DNA from: JAVJRN01 sp040218415 | GTDB taxonomy: Bacteria > Bacteroidota > Bacteroidia > Cytophagales > Cyclobacteriaceae | Reading direction: 5' to 3' | DNA length: 64,000 nucleotides | Assembly (NCBI GenBank): GCA_040218415.1 | Contig: JAVJRN010000021.1 | Span: forward strand, 124,001-188,000 | In this document: in pieces, positions 27,267 through 36,112 of the stretch | Layout: every line of letters begins with the position of its first letter | Position numbering within the stretch: the stretch's first letter is position 1 | The notes under the pieces: generated by a model | What the model saw: the letters and a program-made list of their open reading frames with translations, nothing else | Databases searched by the model: none | What the model was told of the DNA's origin: nothing | Translations under genes and position numbers: made by a program

Positions 27267-28367
27267 TTATGTTGGGTTGGTTGGGTTGTTCTTCGAAGCG
27301 TTTGCCACTTCTGTTGGTGTCTTAAATGTAGAAATTATTGCTTCTACTTCTCTTAGTGGTTTCTTTTTCTTTGTGCCAGGAGAATAAATATATCCTTCGA
27401 TATAGTACAAAATCTGATTTGCCTCATCTACCAAGGTGTAACTGATAAAGGGGCCGCCCGCAGATTTATTGCTGACCATCCAAAGCCCCACACCTTTTAT
27501 CGCAAACTTGCCATTGAAATTGACAGACTCAGTAAGTACTGGTATAATATCTTGACGATCGATAAAAAGTTCAGGTTTTTCAGAATCTCGCATATAGGTC
27601 TGCGTGATTTCATCTCTGAGCTTGCCAATATTCTCGAACACCTTGTTATCTACATAAGGTGCCTCGTATATAAAAACATTGTATTCTGATTGTGCTTCGA
27701 GCTTACGTATCCAAACAAAGTTTTTCAAGTTTTTAGATAAGTCGTAACCAAAAGGAATGTCAATACTATAACTATGGTCTTCCTGAATAGCGCTCATAAG
27801 ACTTGACTGGGTTTTGGCAAGCACCTTTTCTCTGGTGCGGCTGAGCACTCTTGACTCGAAAATATCTACCAACTTTTCTTCGTTCTTTTTGAGGTTTTCA
27901 ACAAGTTGCTCTTCATTTTGCCCAAATAGATAAAGGACAAGCTGGCCTTTGGCAAACTCATCTTTCCTCAAGGTCATGTAAAGTGAACTGTCTCTTTGCA
28001 CCATTTTCAAAGATTTGTCAGAGAAATACTGACGCAAGGCTTGACTTTCAGAAGTAGGACTGTTCAGCGTCATTACAAAAATCATGTTTGACGCATTTTT
28101 CAAAAAAGAATTTATCCTCAAAGGATTGACCTTTCTTACTTTGAATTTATATTCATCCTGAGGCAGACCAACAATCAATTGGTTGTACATTGATTTGATC
28201 TGATCACCAACGGGACCATCATATAATGCAGAGTCTACGACTAAAATAATTTCGTCAGCTTCCCCTCTCGCGATGGGCATGAAGTCCTCTTTTACTTTTT
28301 CCATACTCTTGCTACAACCGAAAAAAATCAATGCTGTAAGAGATAAAACTAAATGAGTATTTTTCAT
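27267..28367 (-). CDS. DUF4837 lipoprotein
   Basis: A 366-residue lipoprotein with a hydrophobic signal and lipobox FFGC (Cys18). The mature protein has the DUF4837 pattern: GEADEIILVVDSALYDGPVG near the start, a long helical middle, then SYSIDIPFGYDLSKNLKNFVWIR and a C-terminal sheet containing GLWMVSNKSAGGPF. The family is confined to Bacteroidota and has no known function. It is embedded between the LysM transglycosylase and malic enzyme genes, 44 bp and 1 bp away, in the long envelope/housekeeping block. Confidence 0.88.
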   Translation of the reverse strand: MKNTHLVLSLTALIFFGCSKSMEKVKEDFMPIARGEADEIILVVDSALYDGPVGDQIKSMYNQLIVGLPQDEYKFKVRKVNPLRINSFLKNASNMIFVMTLNSPTSESQALRQYFSDKSLKMVQRDSSLYMTLRKDEFAKGQLVLYLFGQNEEQLVENLKKNEEKLVDIFESRVLSRTREKVLAKTQSSLMSAIQEDHSYSIDIPFGYDLSKNLKNFVWIRKLEAQSEYNVFIYEAPYVDNKVFENIGKLRDEITQTYMRDSEKPELFIDRQDIIPVLTESVNFNGKFAIKGVGLWMVSNKSAGGPFISYTLVDEANQILYYIEGYIYSPGTKKKKPLREVEAIISTFKTPTEVANASKNNPTNPT

Positions 28368-28411
28368 AAGTTGGGTTTTATGATGACTGTACTATTTGAT
28401 TTCAACGCTGG

Positions 28412-29761
28412 TTAGCGGGTAGATATTATTAATTCCTGACCAGGTTGTATGGTATTTGACCTTAATTGGTTCATGCTTTTCAATTTCTCTATAGAAAGGT
28501 CTACATGTGCGTTAGCTATGCTCCACAATGTATCACCCGACCTGACCTTATATTTTTCTTGCCCATCTGCAAATTTTGGCTGGTCAACAGTGGTTCTGGC
28601 GGAAGCATATAAATCTTTAGTTGATGCTGAGTAATTAGGAAGTATCCAGATTGCGAGTGGCTGCCCCACCCTTATTAGATTGCCCGAGATGTTATTCCAA
28701 GATCTGACGTCCGATATTCGAACATTGTATCTATTGGCGATAACTCCTAAAACATCTCCGCTCCTCACTTTATAAACAATTTTTTCTCTCCCGAAAGTAC
28801 TTCCTGGGGTATTGCGAGCCAGATAGTCGAGTTGTTCTTTGCCTACACTTCCAGCCTTTTCAAAAATTTCTTGTCTCCTTGAAACTATGGTGTCTTTTCT
28901 GTCAGCAGGTATTTTTAAAGCAAAATTGTTGGTGCCTTCAGGAAGTGCGCCTCTTTTGATGGAAGGATTGAGCATCAAGAGATCATCTAAGCAAAGATTT
29001 GTTTGCTTTGCAAATGTTTCCAGATGAAAATATTGGCTAATCAAAAGTGTATCTATCTGTTGAATTTTATGTGACTTCTCATAATTCAAGTTGTGCTCCA
29101 AAGCATAGTTGAATGTGTACGCGATTGCCACGAATTGAGGGAGATACGATCTGGTTTCACGTGGCAAATACTGATAGACTTCCCAAAATGTTCGTTTATA
29201 CCCGCTTCTACGAATCGCTTTTCTCACATTGCCAGGGCCACAGTTATACGCCGCAATGGCGAGTTCCCAGTCGTCAAACATATTGTAAAGGTCTCTCAAA
29301 TGTCTGCATGCCGCATCAGTTGCTTTTTCCGGATCCATTCTGTCATCCACATACCAGTCTCCCTGCAATCCATACATTTTGCCTGTGGAAGGAATAAATT
29401 GCCACAAACCAACCGCGCTAGCGTGAGACTCTGCATTTGCTCGCAATCCAGACTCAACCACGGCCAAATATTTCAGTGAATTGGGCAGGTTATAACGCGC
29501 CAAATACTCTTCAAACATCGGAAAATAGTAGGTCGATTTATTCAATACGCCACGTGTGTATTCCCTATCTCGAATGGTGAAGTAGTCGATGAAAGACTTT
29601 ATCCTGTCGTTATAATTAAGTGGGATTTCCGATTCGATACAACTTATTCTATCACCAACCTCCTCGTAAGTCGCATCGGGAACATAATCGTAAGACAATG
29701 ATCCTTGTGAAAAACAAGTAAATCCACTTATTGACAATATCAATATGACAATTATTCTCAT
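28412..29761 (-). CDS. Lytic transglycosylase with SLT domain and two LysM repeats (MltD-like)
   Basis: A 449-residue exported murein hydrolase. After the signal peptide (about 1-19) comes the SLT domain (about 85-230) with catalytic Glu103 in YLAVVESGLRANA, plus GLWQFIPSTGKMYGL and AIAAYNCGPGNVRKAI. Two LysM domains follow, at about 330-375 (YKVRSGDVLGVIANRYNV) and 402-447 (YKVRSGDTLWSIANAH), which bind peptidoglycan. It cleaves glycan strands to 1,6-anhydroMurNAc ends in the periplasm, as MltD does. It overlaps the gatA stop by 4 bp, so it is co-translated within the block. Confidence 0.93.
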   Translation of the reverse strand: MRIIVILILSISGFTCFSQGSLSYDYVPDATYEEVGDRISCIESEIPLNYNDRIKSFIDYFTIRDREYTRGVLNKSTYYFPMFEEYLARYNLPNSLKYLAVVESGLRANAESHASAVGLWQFIPSTGKMYGLQGDWYVDDRMDPEKATDAACRHLRDLYNMFDDWELAIAAYNCGPGNVRKAIRRSGYKRTFWEVYQYLPRETRSYLPQFVAIAYTFNYALEHNLNYEKSHKIQQIDTLLISQYFHLETFAKQTNLCLDDLLMLNPSIKRGALPEGTNNFALKIPADRKDTIVSRRQEIFEKAGSVGKEQLDYLARNTPGSTFGREKIVYKVRSGDVLGVIANRYNVRISDVRSWNNISGNLIRVGQPLAIWILPNYSASTKDLYASARTTVDQPKFADGQEKYKVRSGDTLWSIANAHVDLSIEKLKSMNQLRSNTIQPGQELIISTR

Positions 29762-31185
29762 AGGTCTAATTTGTCCTGAATGTGTTTCGCAAACGAAAGG
29801 AGCTTTACTTCTTCAAAGGTATTGGCGATGATTTGCAAGCCTATTGACATGCCATTTTGATCTTTGCCTATAGGAATAGATAGTGCAGGAAAGCCCCCAA
29901 TGGATGCTGGCACAGTTAAAAGATCAGCCAGATACATTTCTAGTGGATCTTTCGTTTTGGCATTGAGCTCAAAGGCTGTAGTAGGTGCTGTAGGAAGGAT
30001 GATAAAGTCTGAAGTCGCAAAGATTTTTTCCATTTCTTGCTTAATCATGCGTCGTGCTTTTTGTGCTTTGGTGTAAAAAGCATCATGGTAGCTTGCTGAA
30101 AGCACGAAAGTTCCAAGTAAGATACGCTTGAGCACCTCCATGCCAAAACCTTCCGTCCTGCTTCGCTTATACATGTCTTCCAAATCTTTAGGATCGGTCA
30201 CGCGATGACCGTACTTCACCCCATCGTACCGCGACAAGTTAGAACTTGCCTCAGCCGTAGTAAGTATATAATAAGTCGCTAGTGAGTAGTTGAGCAGTGG
30301 AAAGTTAACATTGGTAATATCATAGTCGGATTTCAAATCTTTTAGTAGATTTTGGACTGTTTCCTTTACTTCTAATTGAACTCCAGAATCGTATGCCTCA
30401 TTAAACGTGGCAATTGTGGTTTCTCTATCTATCGGCGTAAAAGTGCTGTAGTTTTCTACTGGCCGTTGAGAAACAGTGCTGTCATAGTCATCTTCCCCAG
30501 CCATCACTTCTAGTACTAAGGCCACATCTTCTATGGCGTTAGCAAATATTCCTATACAATCAAATGAACTCGCATAGGATGCTAATCCATATCTTGAAAT
30601 TCTAGAATATGTTGGCTTAAAACCTACTATTCCGCAAAATGAAGCTGGTTGGCGTACACTACCTCCTGTATCGGTACCTAAAGAAACGGTACACATATCA
30701 GCTTGTACCGCTACAGCAGATCCACCAGAAGATCCTCCAGGTACTTTCGTTTGATCGTCAGCATTTCTCACAACGCCATAAGCCGAATTTTCTGACGATG
30801 AACCCATGGCAAACTCATCACAGTTATTGCGACCAATGATGATCGCATCTTCGGCTATTAACCTTTCTACGCATGTTGCAGTAAACTGAGACTCGAAGTT
30901 CTCCAAAATTTTACTACCCATAGACAAAGGATGATTTTTATAGCAAAGAACGTCTTTGATGCCTACTACCAGACCTGCTAACTTACCAGCTTGGCCTTGT
31001 TTAAGTTTTTCATCTATAACAATCGCCTGGTTTTTGGCTTCCTCTTCGTACACCGAAAGGAAAGCATTCAGTGTATCATTCTTTGCGTGGATATTGGTAA
31101 GGTAGTGGTCAAGAAGTTGTGCGCAGGTGAGCTCACCTCCATCTAAAGCCTTCCTTATCTGCAGATAGGGAGTATTTGAAAGCAA
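29758..31185 (-). CDS. gatA: Asp/Glu-tRNA amidotransferase subunit A
   Basis: A 475-residue amidase-signature enzyme that releases ammonia from glutamine for GatB to amidate Glu-tRNA(Gln) or Asp-tRNA(Asn). The Ser-cisSer-Lys triad is visible as Lys77 (GIKDVL), Ser152 (VPGGSSGGSA) and Ser176 (GTDTGGSVRQP), matching the family spacing. The start is TTG 31185: an upstream in-frame stop and the absence of any ATG before the conserved core leave no better choice. tatA lies just upstream (2-bp gap) and the transglycosylase overlaps downstream. gatB and gatC are elsewhere. Confidence 0.95.
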   Translation of the reverse strand: MLSNTPYLQIRKALDGGELTCAQLLDHYLTNIHAKNDTLNAFLSVYEEEAKNQAIVIDEKLKQGQAGKLAGLVVGIKDVLCYKNHPLSMGSKILENFESQFTATCVERLIAEDAIIIGRNNCDEFAMGSSSENSAYGVVRNADDQTKVPGGSSGGSAVAVQADMCTVSLGTDTGGSVRQPASFCGIVGFKPTYSRISRYGLASYASSFDCIGIFANAIEDVALVLEVMAGEDDYDSTVSQRPVENYSTFTPIDRETTIATFNEAYDSGVQLEVKETVQNLLKDLKSDYDITNVNFPLLNYSLATYYILTTAEASSNLSRYDGVKYGHRVTDPKDLEDMYKRSRTEGFGMEVLKRILLGTFVLSASYHDAFYTKAQKARRMIKQEMEKIFATSDFIILPTAPTTAFELNAKTKDPLEMYLADLLTVPASIGGFPALSIPIGKDQNGMSIGLQIIANTFEEVKLLSFAKHIQDKLDL

Positions 31186-31187
31186 AA

Positions 31188-31388
31188 CTATTTCGTTTTA
31201 TCGTCCTTGGAACCTTCTTGTATTTCATCTTTAATCTCCTTGGTGGCATCCTTAAATTCTCGGATTCCTTTACCCATTCCTCGCGCTATCTCGGGGATTT
31301 TTTTTGCGCCAAAAAAGATGATAACGAATAATATAATAACGATCAACTCCCACCCTCCAGGCATTCCAAATGCTAGTACCATATTCAT
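31188..31388 (-). CDS. tatA: Twin-arginine translocase subunit TatA/E
   Basis: A 66-residue TatA-type protein: one membrane helix (GGWELIVIILFVIIFFGAKK), the conserved FG hinge before KKIPEIARGMGKGIREFK, an amphipathic helix, and a charged tail. It polymerises to form the pore for folded proteins bearing twin-arginine signals. ATG 31388 is chosen over a TTG nine codons earlier. tatC is not in the window. It sits between the EnvC-like gene and gatA; E. coli EnvC-activated amidases AmiA and AmiC use the Tat route, so the adjacency may be meaningful. Confidence 0.93.
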   Translation of the reverse strand: MNMVLAFGMPGGWELIVIILFVIIFFGAKKIPEIARGMGKGIREFKDATKEIKDEIQEGSKDDKTK

Positions 31389-31445
31389 AGTCTCAATTAT
31401 TTTAATCAAATGCAAAGATAGAGATAAATGTGGTCGACTAAAAAA

Positions 31446-32642
31446 TCATTTGACTACCAACCACTTTTCCGGGTTCAGTTTTATGCGTCCTTTCCATACC
31501 TGAAAATGTAATTCTGAAACCCCGTTTTTATCCGTATATACCGCGCCAATAATATCATCTTTATTGATAAGCTGTCCACGTTTCACTTTTACATCCTTGA
31601 GTTTGGCGTAGAGGGTGAAGTAATCTCCATGCTGCACGATAACAGCATTATTCATTCCCGGTACTACCGCTATGGTGACCACTTTTCCTCCAAAAACACT
31701 TTTTACATCGGAATTTTGGCTTGTCTGAATATCCACACCAGGATTATCTTCCATGATTCCTTTTACTACAGGATGTGGATGTCTTCCAAATTTTGAGGAA
31801 ACAAACCCCGTGGTGACGGGCCAAACCAGTTTGTTTTTCATCGATTCGAATAATACCGTGACTTCCTCTTCATCGGCGATGGCTTTTGTGGAGAGTGATT
31901 TAGATCTTTCAATCTCCTTACGCAGGATATCCGCGATAAGATTATCAAGTCTATCAATCGCCGACTTTCTATTCTGCAATTCTTTTCTAAGTTCTTTTTC
32001 CTTTTTATTAAGCTGTGCGATAACACTGCTCTGCTTGCTCTTTAATTTTAGTAATTTCCTATTCTCTGCCAATTGTTGAACCAAAAGCACCTCTTGTTGT
32101 GCTCTTTTTTCCTCCACTTGGCTTCTTTGCTGATCCAACTCATTCGATACTATTTCAATCAGCTCAGCTTGTATTTTTCTTGCTTCGGTATACTGCTCCA
32201 GGTATTTTAACCGCATAAAAAGTTGGTTAAACGTTTTGGAAGAAAACAAAAAGGTAAGCTTACCAAAACCTTTATTGGCTTTATAGGAAGCATATATCAT
32301 TTCTGCGTATTCTTCTTTCAGCTTTCTTAAATCAGATTGTAAGGAGGTTACAACGATACTCAGGTCGGTTATCTCACCGTTAAGTAAGCTTATTTCACCA
32401 TTTAGGGAGGAGATTAAGCCTTCCCGAGCGGAGATTTGTTGATTGATGGCTCTTAGTTGGCCTAAAGTTGCCTTTTTTTCGAACTCTGTATCGAGTAGTA
32501 TTTTTTCCGCTTCGGCAATTTTTTTCAGGTTGTCTCTTTTTTCCTGCTCTAGCTGAACTTTTGTTTTTTGGGCAATAAGTTGACTGGAAAAGAGTAGAAG
32601 AAAAATGAAACTTAAAAATTGTAAACCTTTATATACGGTCAT
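31446..32642 (-). CDS. EnvC-like murein hydrolase activator with degenerate LytM domain
   Basis: An exported coiled-coil protein of about 398 residues. The signal peptide ends near SSQLIAQ, long coiled coils cover about 30-270, and an M23/LytM domain covers about 285-395. In active M23 peptidases the zinc ligands lie in HxGxD and HxH; here the first is NPGVD and the YAHL of the active-site strand is YAKL, although ELHFQVW keeps its His. Loss of ligands is typical of EnvC, which activates cell-division amidases rather than cutting peptides. Start ATG 32642 gives the better signal peptide; ATG 32657 is in frame too. It overlaps the DUF4292 gene. Confidence 0.88.
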   Translation of the reverse strand: MTVYKGLQFLSFIFLLLFSSQLIAQKTKVQLEQEKRDNLKKIAEAEKILLDTEFEKKATLGQLRAINQQISAREGLISSLNGEISLLNGEITDLSIVVTSLQSDLRKLKEEYAEMIYASYKANKGFGKLTFLFSSKTFNQLFMRLKYLEQYTEARKIQAELIEIVSNELDQQRSQVEEKRAQQEVLLVQQLAENRKLLKLKSKQSSVIAQLNKKEKELRKELQNRKSAIDRLDNLIADILRKEIERSKSLSTKAIADEEEVTVLFESMKNKLVWPVTTGFVSSKFGRHPHPVVKGIMEDNPGVDIQTSQNSDVKSVFGGKVVTIAVVPGMNNAVIVQHGDYFTLYAKLKDVKVKRGQLINKDDIIGAVYTDKNGVSELHFQVWKGRIKLNPEKWLVVK

Positions 32643-33366
32643 ATTTTGACGGAACATTGAATGGAAATTTCAACGGTTTTTTTTCGATTTCCGACTGTTT
32701 GAATTCAATCCCCACTTTGGTTGGAGACTTGTCCTCTTTGGCATAATCAAATTGTGCTTTTATAAGAAAAGGCAAAATCTGCTGCTCGACAAGTTGAAAA
32801 TCACCGTAAGTTACAGAAATTGAGTTTTGTGTATTGGTATCATCGACTCTTAACTTTTCCAACTTCATCGTGGTGGCACCAATAATATTTTCAAATTTGA
32901 ACTGATCGACTTGTTGGTTGTAAGTGTACACCTCGTTTGACTTAATCAATCTTTCCCTTTTGTAAGGGTAAATCAAGTTTCCAAGTATGACTGATTGCAG
33001 CAATTTAAAATTTAGATCAAAATCAAATTTCTTACTCAAGGCCTCAAAGCTGTACGTCAGGTACTGCTTATTGATTTTATCAATGACGAAAGCCGAATCT
33101 GTGGTTATTAATGCCCGCACAACTTCCACCCCAAAACCAGGACTCAATGAAATCCAAAGCACACTGTCTTTTCTCATTCGTATATTGGCAATGCCCGAGA
33201 TATCTTTGGCTCCATCTTCAAAGTCGATTTTTGCCTTTGCAGTGAGATAGTCAAAGTCCGCCTCATTCACGACGATTCTGTCTCCTGAAATATCAAAAAT
33301 ATTCGTAAGCTTCTGATTACAGCCTACCGCCAAAAGCAAAATAAAAACAGTAAAATACTTATTCAT
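32629..33366 (-). CDS. DUF4292 lipoprotein
   Basis: A 245-residue lipoprotein with lipobox AVGC (Cys16). The mature part is a curved beta-sheet typical of DUF4292: YLTAKAKIDFEDGAKDISG, then RKDSVLWISLSPGFGVEVVRALIT, then DKINKQYLTYSFEAL. It resembles LolA/LolB-type half-barrels, which suggests lipid or lipoprotein handling at the outer membrane, but this is structural analogy. It overlaps the TPR gene by 8 bp upstream and the EnvC-like gene downstream, an arrangement widely conserved in Bacteroidota. Confidence 0.88.
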   Translation of the reverse strand: MNKYFTVFILLLAVGCNQKLTNIFDISGDRIVVNEADFDYLTAKAKIDFEDGAKDISGIANIRMRKDSVLWISLSPGFGVEVVRALITTDSAFVIDKINKQYLTYSFEALSKKFDFDLNFKLLQSVILGNLIYPYKRERLIKSNEVYTYNQQVDQFKFENIIGATTMKLEKLRVDDTNTQNSISVTYGDFQLVEQQILPFLIKAQFDYAKEDKSPTKVGIEFKQSEIEKKPLKFPFNVPSKYDRI

Positions 33367-35083
33367 AAAGTTTCCTCTCGGCGATCTTTTTTTGAATGTC
33401 TTTTGAAACCCCTCCTAATTCGCTCGCGCGTTCCCATTGAGATACTGCCTCATCGACTTTGCCTAATTTGTACAATACATCACCATAATGTTCGACCACA
33501 GTGCCATCTTCATCCAAGTCAACTGCCTTTTTCAAGACTTGTTCCGCCTCCTCGAATTTACCCAGCTTGTACAAGACCCAACCATGCGTATCGAGATAAG
33601 TGGGATTGTTAGGGTGACTTGCTACTAACTTCGTCGACATTTTTTCCGCTTTATCTAAATCTACACCTCTTAAACTCAGGAAATAGCTATAATTATTGAG
33701 CACGTGATCATTTTCAGGATTTTGTTCTAAGGCGGCATCATAAGCGGTATTGGATTTTGGGTATTCTTTCATGCTGTTGTAAGCATCTCCCATTTGTCCG
33801 TGAATGATGCTCAGCAAAATCGGATCTAAAGCAAATTTTTTACCCTGCTCTAAGATTTGAACAGATCGGCGAAAGTTTTTTTGCATTAAATAACCCGTTC
33901 CTGCAAAATAGTAGAGTAAAGCTTGGTTTGGGAAGTACTCTAAGGCTGACTCAGCATGTGCAACCATGGCTTCATTGTCATTGAGGCTTCCATCGATATT
34001 TAAAATATTTTGCCAGACTTCAAAGCGATTAGGTTCAAGCTCCACCGCTTTGAGGTAAGAGTCACGAGCCTGTTCCGCTTTTTTCAATTGAAATAATACA
34101 TCCCCAGCGTAAGCATGCACTACGTACTCATCGGGATATTGCTCTGTGAGATTGAGGCAAAGCTTGGACATAGCCTCAATATTATCGCCAACATTCTTAT
34201 TGAGAAGTATGTCATTGATGAGAAGCAATTTATCGTTAAGGTTAACTCTAGGAGAGAAAACGGGAATTTCTGCCAAGGTTATGGCCTTATCAATTTGATC
34301 ATTTTGCAGCGCAATTCTAGAACGAATCAATGCGCCTTTTATTCGGCCTAAATCATCAAGTTCGAGCTTGGTGAGCTGTTGCTCCATTTCTTCCTTTTTA
34401 TCTTGGGAAAAAAGAAGCTCAATCAATGCAATTTTATAATCTAACTCGTCGGGATAAGCATCGATAAGCTTATACCATTCTGTAGCCATTGCATCATAAT
34501 TTTTCGTTTGTTTGAATATTTGTTCTTTCTCACGAAAAAGCACTTCACTTGGGCCGTAAATTTCTTCTACTTTGTTGTATACCTCCAAGGCTTTGGTATA
34601 CTTACCCATGTATCTGTAAATAACCGCCAAATCAAACAGATAAGAATCTACATCATCGACCTTATCTATCATCGACTCGTAGGTTTTTGCGGCAAGTTCA
34701 AAGTTCGATAATGCCTTATGGATCTCGGCAGTTAGTAAGTAATAATACTTATTCAAAGGGTCTTGCTCAACGGCTAACTGAGAATAAACTACAGCCTCCG
34801 CATTGCGGCCAAGCTTTGTAAGCACATCGGCAAGCTTAAAATTAACTGCCGAATTTTCAGGGCTCAACTTATTGACAGTCATCAACAACTCGTAGGCTTT
34901 TTCGTAATTTTCAAGAATTGCCTCTTTCTGAGCATCAATTAAGATCATTTCTGCCTTTAGGCTGTCAGAGTCTGACATTTCGGTCACTACCATTTCAGAC
35001 ATGTCACCCTTGCCTTTCTGCTTTTTTTGAGCATAAGACATAGAGAAAGCAAGTATTAAAATGATTGTGAACTTAAATCTCAT
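33359..35083 (-). CDS. Tetratricopeptide-repeat protein, exported
   Basis: A 574-residue protein with a signal peptide (about 1-18) and roughly a dozen TPR units of about 34 residues. Clear ones include KAYELLMTVNKLSPENSAVN, AEAVVYSQLAVEQDPLNKYY, ARDSYLKAVELEPNRFEVW and the C-terminal AEQVLKKAVDLDEDGTVVEH. TPR arrays are protein-binding scaffolds; the partners are not known. Its position directly before DUF4292 and EnvC suggests an envelope-assembly role. It follows the nucleotidyltransferase by 7 bp. Confidence 0.9.
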   Translation of the reverse strand: MRFKFTIILILAFSMSYAQKKQKGKGDMSEMVVTEMSDSDSLKAEMILIDAQKEAILENYEKAYELLMTVNKLSPENSAVNFKLADVLTKLGRNAEAVVYSQLAVEQDPLNKYYYLLTAEIHKALSNFELAAKTYESMIDKVDDVDSYLFDLAVIYRYMGKYTKALEVYNKVEEIYGPSEVLFREKEQIFKQTKNYDAMATEWYKLIDAYPDELDYKIALIELLFSQDKKEEMEQQLTKLELDDLGRIKGALIRSRIALQNDQIDKAITLAEIPVFSPRVNLNDKLLLINDILLNKNVGDNIEAMSKLCLNLTEQYPDEYVVHAYAGDVLFQLKKAEQARDSYLKAVELEPNRFEVWQNILNIDGSLNDNEAMVAHAESALEYFPNQALLYYFAGTGYLMQKNFRRSVQILEQGKKFALDPILLSIIHGQMGDAYNSMKEYPKSNTAYDAALEQNPENDHVLNNYSYFLSLRGVDLDKAEKMSTKLVASHPNNPTYLDTHGWVLYKLGKFEEAEQVLKKAVDLDEDGTVVEHYGDVLYKLGKVDEAVSQWERASELGGVSKDIQKKIAERKLYE

Positions 35084-35090
35084 AAAATTT

Positions 35091-36092
35091 CTATCCCTTC
35101 AATTGAGTGTAGTCGCCCAGGCTCACTTCCTTAGCATTTGATTCCATGTCTACGTAATTGCCAATCATGGAGTTGGTAATATTTACGTTGCGTAGGTTTA
35201 CATTGGTTTGAATCAATGAATCCTCAATTCTACTGGAAACGATTTTTGTTGCATTTCCGATGGAAACGTGCGGTCCCACTACAGAGTTTTCGATGATCAC
35301 ATTTTCTCCAATGGTCACTGGAGGAATAACTACGGAGTTATTGATGGTTGCGGATTTGGCTATTTGGTTTTCTCCTATAAACTGAAGGTAGCGCGTATTT
35401 GAAGCAACAGTCACTTGCTTGTTTCCACAATCCAACCAATCACTCACTTCTCCCGGGATAAATTTTGTGCCCGCTTGCTTAAGGTTTTCCAAAGCAGTAG
35501 TTAATTGATATTCGCCACCGGCCAATATTTTGTTATTGATAATGTGATCGAGTTGATCTCTAAGCGCATCGCCATCTTTGAAATAATAAATTCCGATAAT
35601 GGCCAAATCTGAAACTGGCTCAGACGGCTTTTCCACAAATTCCGCTATTACTCCTTCGTCATTAACATTTACTACACCATAGGCGCTAGGATCCGCCACT
35701 TGCTTTACCCATATTATGCCATCGTCTTCCGTATTTAGTGTAAAACTTGCCTTAAAAAGCGTGTCTGCAAAAGCTACGGTGCATTTTCCAGTAAGTATTT
35801 CCCTTGCGCAATGAACAGCATGCGCCGTACCAATTGCCACTTCTTGTTCAAAAATAAAACCCTCGGCACCTACGGACTTGGCTATTGCTAAAAGGTCTTT
35901 TTCAACCTCGGCTCCAAAATCACCGACAATAAATCCAATTTTTTCAATTTTCTCAGGAGTGACTTGCGCTATGTCTTCAACCAGCCTTTGTACAATAGGC
36001 TTACCAGCTATGGGAATCAATGGTTTTGGAGTTGTCAAAGTGTGTGGTCGCAGGCGTTTTCCTTTACCCGCCATTGGTATGATTAAATTCAT
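35091..36092 (-). CDS. Sugar-phosphate nucleotidyltransferase with left-handed beta-helix domain
   Basis: A 333-residue enzyme. The N-terminal Rossmann-like domain begins IIPMAGKGKRLRPHTLTTPK, the nucleotide-binding signature of glucose-1-phosphate thymidylyl/uridylyltransferases, with AFADTLF and FVEKPSEP further on. From about residue 245 a hexapeptide-repeat helix follows (SATINNSVVIPPVTIGENV, VVGPHVSIGNATKIV). It activates a sugar-1-phosphate by making an NDP-sugar; the exact sugar and base are not readable. It sits between the flippase and TPR genes and probably feeds envelope polysaccharide synthesis. Confidence 0.88.
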   Translation of the reverse strand: MNLIIPMAGKGKRLRPHTLTTPKPLIPIAGKPIVQRLVEDIAQVTPEKIEKIGFIVGDFGAEVEKDLLAIAKSVGAEGFIFEQEVAIGTAHAVHCAREILTGKCTVAFADTLFKASFTLNTEDDGIIWVKQVADPSAYGVVNVNDEGVIAEFVEKPSEPVSDLAIIGIYYFKDGDALRDQLDHIINNKILAGGEYQLTTALENLKQAGTKFIPGEVSDWLDCGNKQVTVASNTRYLQFIGENQIAKSATINNSVVIPPVTIGENVIIENSVVGPHVSIGNATKIVSSRIEDSLIQTNVNLRNVNITNSMIGNYVDMESNAKEVSLGDYTQLKG

Positions 36093-36112
36093 AAATGAAA
36101 TTTTAAACTGAG

